Of a stretch of 64,000 nt of DNA, positions 59,070 through 64,000 are shown one piece after another. Both the position numbers and the translations under genes were made by a program. Under the pieces are notes generated by a model, which was not told the origin of the DNA, did not search any database, and worked only from the letters and a program-made list of their open reading frames with translations. Source of the stretch: CAWARU01 sp963784575 (GTDB lineage Bacteria; Pseudomonadota; Gammaproteobacteria; UBA6186; Azoamicaceae); assembly GCA_963784575.1 (NCBI GenBank), contig CAWARU010000001.1, positions 806,001-870,000 on the forward strand. Direction: 5' to 3'. Position 1 is the first letter of the stretch. Each line of letters opens with the position of its first letter.

Positions 59070-59283
59070 GGTTCTATGGCTGCCAATACCCAGGGCGCGG
59101 CACGGAGAACAAAAGTTTATATTCTGATGAAATTAATAGTGGCTTTTTCACTTTATGGCCTGTTATAGTAACCTCTATAGACTACGATAATGTAATGTAG
59201 CGACAATAATATGATTGATAAAGCGCCGCAAATTTTAATATTGTTTAATTAAATCAAGTCATCCACTTAACTAAGGAGAATCT

Positions 59284-60351
59284 ATGTTTATCCTTGAACA
59301 AATACAAGTAGAATTACAAGCATTACCAAGAAATTTTGAAGAATTACGAGCAATCCCAATCCGTAGTACTATCCTAGAAGCTTTAAAATTTTATGGAATG
59401 TTTTCTATGCTCACTAGAAGTTTTTCAGGGTTTTTAAAATCAACAAAACCTACTTTCGATTCACGAACGCGTATTAAAATTTGGGATGCGGAATCCCATT
59501 GGCCTTGCCCGATTGAACCACCAGTTTCTACACCAATCGTGATCAATGAACTTTGTAATGCGTTTTCAATCTCCTCATCCCATAGATTAGAAGAGATCGA
59601 AATCAGTTGGAACCAAAAAACAGATAGGGAAAAATGGGATAAATTTATTTCTGTTAGGCGGCATTGTCATGATAGATTTGGCTACTTCGGTAATGGAACA
59701 GAGAAGCATCGCTTCACACCGTCATTTTTCAATATATTGATAGATTATCAGGAAAACTTACGAAAAGAAATCCATTTTTCTAATCATGGCACTTGCGAAT
59801 TAGAATCAGCGGAAATGCCCCACATTTTTGAGGAATTTGAATGGATTAAGAATGATGAAAATGAACAATGTTTTGTGAATGAACTTGGTGACTTAAATGG
59901 AGATGGAATAGAAGACTTTGTATTTGGATTTCCAGGAACGCCATCTGTAGCTGGTACAGGAGAAGTAAGATTTGGTGTATACAACAGAGAAGATCAGGTC
60001 GTTCCAAGCGTTCATGGTTTTATGATAACTGGTTTCTCTAAAGGATATGATGAAAATGGACTATCAATAAGCAAACTCGGTGACACAAATGGAGATGGCA
60101 TAGATGATTTTGCGTTTAAATCTTTGCCTGGAACGCCGTCTGTAGCTGGTTCAGTATACATAATATATGGTAAACACCATTGGGAAAATCAGGTTGTTCC
60201 AGGTACTGATATTATGATAACTGGTTTCTCCAAGAAAAATGTCGGCTATGACGACGCAAACTTGGATGAAGAGAGCACAACTGATTCTGCTATAGAACCC
60301 TTTACTAAATCTCTAGCAAAATCGCCCCTTAAAAGATCAATGACAGTTTAA
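59284..60351 (+). CDS. FG-GAP (integrin-alpha-like) repeat protein, copy 3, intact
   Basis: This 355-residue protein has a hydrophobic segment near residues 40-55 (LEALKFYGMFSMLTRSFSGF), a conserved middle (SHWPCPIEPPVSTPIVINELC, SNHGTCELESAEMPHIFEEFE), and two FG-GAP-like units. Each has a Ca-binding DxNxDGxxD loop (ELGDLNGDGIEDFVFGFPG and KLGDTNGDGIDDFAF) followed by GxxYIIYGK-type strands. FG-GAP repeats build beta-propellers, often at cell surfaces. The C-terminus ends in KSPLKRSMTV, a tail shared by all three copies. AAGGAG precedes the ATG. Function is unknown; a surface or secreted adhesin-like role is only a possibility. Confidence 0.88.
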   Translation: MFILEQIQVELQALPRNFEELRAIPIRSTILEALKFYGMFSMLTRSFSGFLKSTKPTFDSRTRIKIWDAESHWPCPIEPPVSTPIVINELCNAFSISSSHRLEEIEISWNQKTDREKWDKFISVRRHCHDRFGYFGNGTEKHRFTPSFFNILIDYQENLRKEIHFSNHGTCELESAEMPHIFEEFEWIKNDENEQCFVNELGDLNGDGIEDFVFGFPGTPSVAGTGEVRFGVYNREDQVVPSVHGFMITGFSKGYDENGLSISKLGDTNGDGIDDFAFKSLPGTPSVAGSVYIIYGKHHWENQVVPGTDIMITGFSKKNVGYDDANLDEESTTDSAIEPFTKSLAKSPLKRSMTV

Positions 60352-60395
60352 TCCGAAAGCGCTTCAGAAAATTGCATTCTCGGTTTTCCAAACCT

Positions 60396-60424
60396 GCCCA
60401 TGAACGGTAATTGTGTTCATGGGC
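60396..60424. repeat. Hairpin downstream of FG-GAP copy 3
   Basis: The same 29-base hairpin as at 56162-56190, with perfect 10-bp arms. The conserved flank around it shows that the unit was duplicated along with the gene. Confidence 0.7.
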
Positions 60425-60602
60425 ATATTGGAAGAATGTGATATTGCACGTAATTTTTAAATTGAACACCCTGTTGTTTGGTAACTTTCTTTTTCATATT
60501 ATTTGAAAAAATTCATACTCGGTTTCAAATTTATTAGAAATTTGTTGACAAGCAATCCGATTTCCAATTATATTAATAATATATTGAATCAGAAAGGACC
60601 CA

Positions 60603-61836
60603 ATGTTGATGTATATACATAGATTACTAAAAAAGAACATCTTACAAGTTCTGAAGTTGGATAAAAGTATTCTATTGCTTGGACCACGGCAAACAGGCAA
60701 AACAACACTTATCGATCAAATTCCTGCATTGAAACGATTTACTTTGGCGAATCCTAAAGACCGCTTACGTTACGAAAAAGACCCTGCTGTTCTGACTGCA
60801 GAAGTAGAAGCAATCGCCGAAAATAACAAGAATCCTCATCGCCCATTAATTATCATTGACGAAATACAAAAAGTTCCTATCTTGATGGATGCTATACAAG
60901 ATCTGATTGATCGCCGGTTAGCAAAATTCCTACTAACAGGTTCCAGTGCTAGAAAATTAAAAAGAGGTGAAAATGTCAATCTCTTACCTGGCAGAGTAAT
61001 TCCATTACGATTAGATCCCTTAGTCCAAATTGAATTAAAAGGAGATAAGTTATTCTTTAAATGAAATATTACTAGATGGAACTCTACCTGAAATTGTGCT
61101 TTCAAAAAATGAAAAAGAAAGAGAACTATTATTAGATGCATACGTAACTATATACCTAGAAGAAGAAATTAGGGCTGAGGCCATAGTTCGAGATTTAGGA
61201 CATTTTGCGCGTTTTCTGGAATTGGCAGCGTCAGAATCTGGTAAACTTGTCAATTTTACTAAGCTTTCGCAAGAAATTGGCATCAGTCATTCAACAATAG
61301 CTAATTATTATCAAATATTAGAAGATTGCTTAGTTGCAGAACGCATTGAACCCATCATCACGAGCAAAACTAGGCGTAAATTAACGAAGACTCAAAAATA
61401 TCTTCTTTATGACTTAGGTGTAAGGCGCATTGCAGCTCGCGAAGGGAGACTTCTCTCGCGCGAACAAATGGGTCATGTATTCGAACAATATGTTGGATTG
61501 GAGCTTATTCGACTCATCAGATTATCCGAAAAAAGAATAACTTTAAAATTTTGGAGAGATTTAACAGGCATAGAGGTAGACTGGGTAATTGATATAAATG
61601 GGGTTTATATACCTATAGAAGTCAAATGGACCACGACACCTACTATCCAAGATACCAAACACCTACAAATTTTTCTCGATGAATATCCCGAATCTAAAAT
61701 GGGATATATTATTTGTCAAACACCTCATAGAATGAAGCTTTCTGATAAGATTCTAGCTTTGTCTTGGAACCACATCGATGATTTCTTGAATTATTTGATA
61801 ATTATTAAATTTTCCGCATTTATTCAAACTTCCTAA
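60603..61836 (+). pseudogene. AAA_14/DUF4143 ATPase with one frameshift
   Basis: The N-terminal segment to 61064 has the Walker A ILLLGPRQTGKTTL, Walker B LIIIDEIQKVP and LLTGSSARKLKRG. The second segment has the DUF4143 part: LPEIVLSKN, YLEEEIRAEAIVRDLGHFARFLELAA, LSQEIGISHSTIANYYQILED, and a closing GIEVDWVIDINGVYIPIEVKW resembling a PD-(D/E)XK fold. The first segment ends at TGA 61062-61064; the expected continuation SYSLNEILLDGTLPEIV is in the next frame, so about one base is extra. Family members are common but their role is unclear. Confidence 0.85.
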
Positions 61837-62488
61837 GTTTTTTCAGTTCTTCAGTTTCTTTTTTTAGTTCTTCTTCCTTCTCAGATGAATCGCCCGTTCG
61901 TGGAGCACTGGCTGCTGCAGCTACAGTTTCTGATAGATGAGTTTCGGGTATTGCATCAGGGAGCGAAGCGCTTCTGCTGCCGCCTACTGAGAACCCTGTC
62001 AACCCCAAACCAGGCAAGCTTTGGGGTTTCAAAGCAAGGGGAACGGCACCCAGTTTAAGGCTTTCAGTTTTTTTACTTAATAATTCTTTTCGAGTTTTAT
62101 AAATATAATCAGTGAGTGTCGACATAACGATTGCCAGCGCTTCTCCATAACCACACATATACTCAGGATCGGGCGCAAGTTTACTGATTTCATTTTTGTC
62201 GATGACAAGACCACTGGCCTCTTCGATGAGTTTGACAAAAATTAGTACTGCGGGGAGGCAGGTTTTTTCGAGCCGCTGTAAACTAACATCCAATGCTTCT
62301 TCAATTAATTTTAGATTCTTTCGTCCTCCTTCAATAAAGAGTCTGAGACTGATGTCACAGAATTTGTCCATGGCCATCACATCGAACAAAGACGAAACTT
62401 GCTTTTCCGGCATCTCGAGAAAAATAATTTTAAGAGCTTCCAAGGCGTCTATCGGAGCAACTTTTTCTACACTAAGGCGAGTTCCCAC
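61820..62488 (-). CDS. Unknown protein, 5' end abutting palindromic element C
   Basis: A 222-residue frame starts at GTG 62488 and ends LRKFE. I do not recognise the family. It is helical (ALEALKIIFLEMPEKQ, LKLIEEALDVSLQRLEKTCL), with a low-complexity Gly/Ser/Ala stretch and a coiled-coil-like EKEEELKKETEELKK end. There is no Shine-Dalgarno, and the frame hits TGA seven codons upstream, inside element C. The gene may be 5'-truncated by the element. Its tail overlaps the ATPase convergently. Confidence 0.55.
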   Translation of the reverse strand: MGTRLSVEKVAPIDALEALKIIFLEMPEKQVSSLFDVMAMDKFCDISLRLFIEGGRKNLKLIEEALDVSLQRLEKTCLPAVLIFVKLIEEASGLVIDKNEISKLAPDPEYMCGYGEALAIVMSTLTDYIYKTRKELLSKKTESLKLGAVPLALKPQSLPGLGLTGFSVGGSRSASLPDAIPETHLSETVAAAASAPRTGDSSEKEEELKKETEELKKLRKFE

Positions 62489-62500
62489 GCCAAAGTGGAT

Positions 62501-62594
62501 TGGGTGTCAAGTCTCGATTTTGGACAAAAGGATTCGCGCTAAGACTTATATTTGGATTTAAAGACTTTTGTCCAAAATCGAGACTTGACACCCG
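62501..62594. repeat. Palindromic element, copy C
   Basis: Perfect 29-bp arms (62502-62530 and 62565-62593) enclose a 34-base centre similar to copies A and B. It lies immediately upstream of the unknown gene. The 200 bases to the LRR gene show no other gene. Confidence 0.9.
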
Positions 62595-62795
62595 AGGTTT
62601 CATATTCAAAAAAAAATCAGTACCCACTTATAGGTAAAAGGTCTGAGAATTTTTCAGAAAATATCTCATTCCAATTGTAATTCTTTTTATATAAATCCGT
62701 TTAACCCATGTTGAAGGGCTACAGCCCTATTGACTTCTATTTGAATATTAATGTATATTGCTAAATATACACGAAACATAAAAGTGAGGTTTAAT

Positions 62796-64000
62796 ATGGC
62801 TGTAGTGTTATCGTATGGTACCCTTGATTTTATTAGACACATTAAGGAATGTGAAAATGTCAATATTTGTTTAGACTCTTGTCCTCATTCGGCAATATAA
62901 AAAAGCATTGTTTGAAACCTTGAATAGCAGCAATGTAAAAAAAATTGTAATCAAGTATTCAAATTTACAGGAATTATCCGATAATGATTGGCAATCTTTG
63001 TGCCAATGGTTTTCAACTAAATCAACATTGAACGCAATCCATTTCAAGGATTGCAACCTGATTTTGCTCAAACCCGATCGTGTTCATGATTCCATTAAAG
63101 CAATTGGCTTGAATACTTCAGTATCTGAGCTTTTGATTACTAGCAGAAAATATGAAGATTTATTCAGGGAAAGTGATATTTATTTCAAAAAATTTTGCAA
63201 TGCCTTGAGTTTGTGTCAGCATCTGAGGTCTCTTAGTTTAGTTTCGTCACTATGCATGCAATGTCTGCAGAAGATTCTGAAGTTTTTTGGAAAGCGATTA
63301 ATTCTCTCAAAAGCTTAACCCATCTTTCATTGAATGACTTGCGAGAAGCAGAAACAATTTGGAATTCGTTTGCGATAAAGATGGAGCTCGCAACTCCGCT
63401 TTCTTCCGTTTGCATTATTGGAATTTTAATAAATTAGATGATAGTCAATGGCAAGGTTTTTTAAGAGCATTATCAGCTGCATCAGGAGTTGTCATCAAGT
63501 CTTGTAATTTAAACCGCCTGCCACCCCAACGTTTATTCTCATTGTTTAACTTCTCCAGAAGAATACCTCTCTTAAGCACCTTGATCTCTCATCAACCTAC
63601 CAAGATCAAAGTTCAAATAAATTGCATAGTCTGGATAGCAAATCATGGCACGAACTTTGTGAACTCCTAGCCAAAGGAACTTTTGAAACATTGATACTGC
63701 AATACTTATTAACTGGGGACCCGATCCTTAGTGATGATTTGGCAACAGAGCTTCTAGAATCGTTGCTCGTATGCAAAAATCTTAAGAAATTGGATATTTC
63801 TGGTTGGGTAGAGGAAGCTTACCTGACAAGGTTCCCTCTTGAACGCAGTACTTTGCATTGGTCAAAGTTTTGCGAACTCCTCTCCCGAACAAGCTTGACA
63901 ACAATTGCCTGTAGCAGCTTGGATTTTGCTAGAAGAAATCGATATCTTCAACTGTTGCTTTTCACCAGACCCTGTTCGGCAATATTAATCTTGATAAAAT
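62796..64000 (+). pseudogene. Leucine-rich-repeat protein, broken, runs off right edge
   Basis: LRR-like segments occur in sequence but in changing frames: from 62796 (MAVVLSYGTLDFIRHIKECENVNI), about 62890-63318 (SDNDWQSLCQWFSTKSTLNAIHFKDCNL), about 63252-63437 (SLKSLTHLSLNDL), about 63359-63570 (WQGFLRALSAASGVVIKSCNL), and about 63571 to the window end (SLLVCKNLKKLDISGW). At least four frameshifts separate them. It resembles Legionellales LRR effectors and is most likely a pseudogene. GTGAGG precedes the first ATG. Confidence 0.7.

Noticed and set aside
61050..61070. Programmed minus-one frameshift in the ATPase gene
   Set aside because: The required shift is to the plus-one frame and the slippery T-TTA-AAT heptamer is not in the correct zero frame.
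1..64000. CRISPR arrays, tRNA or rRNA genes, prophage or complete insertion sequences
   Set aside because: No regularly spaced direct repeats, tRNA-like cloverleaf, rRNA or transposase motif was recognised; a tRNA scan was not run.

Overview
The window looks like part of the chromosome of an AT-rich, host-associated gammaproteobacterium of the Legionellales type (Coxiella-, Legionella- or Berkiella-like). The evidence is the E. coli-like housekeeping order tilS, accA, dnaE, rnhB, then lpxB, lpxA, fabZ, lpxD, skp, bamA, rseP, combined with a bacterial mevalonate pathway and eukaryotic-like repeat proteins (ankyrin, Sel1, LRR, FG-GAP). The assignment is inferred from gene content only.

Layout. 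1-9.8 kb: two tandem ankyrin paralogues on the minus strand (the first leaves the window at base 1), a divergent ankyrin protein with an unrecognised, possibly catalytic middle part, and a Sel1 repeat protein. 9.86-13.8 kb: a one-module NRPS (C-A-PCP-TE) split by one in-frame TGA. 13.85-20.5 kb: tilS, accA, dnaE (four single-base indels) and rnhB. 20.6-40.2 kb: a surface-polysaccharide island inserted between rnhB and lpxB. It encodes dTDP-sugar enzymes (RmlA, RmlB, a WecE-like transaminase), a methyltransferase, a hexapeptide acyltransferase, two GT2 glycosyltransferases, an OafA-like acyltransferase, an epimerase, a sulfotransferase-like protein, a TIGR03032-like protein, a split transketolase, and three large membrane paralogues plus a remnant of a fourth. 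40.3-54.6 kb: lpxB to rseP, preceded on the same strand by mvaA, mvaS, two GHMP kinases, mvaD and idi. The mevalonate genes sit where dxr, uppS and cdsA lie in E. coli.

55-64 kb is a decaying accessory region. It has three copies of an FG-GAP protein gene (one intact, one with a single nonsense codon, one with several lesions), a RES/Xre toxin-antitoxin pair and a remnant of its toxin, three copies of a roughly 95-110 bp palindromic element, a frameshifted AAA/DUF4143 ATPase, an unknown gene whose 5' end abuts a palindrome, and a broken LRR gene that runs off the right edge.

A general feature is the number of single-base indels in otherwise well-conserved genes (dnaE, bamA, rseP, mvaD and others). 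Because several are essential, these may be assembly errors; reads would settle it. No tRNA, rRNA, CRISPR array or intact insertion sequence was seen.
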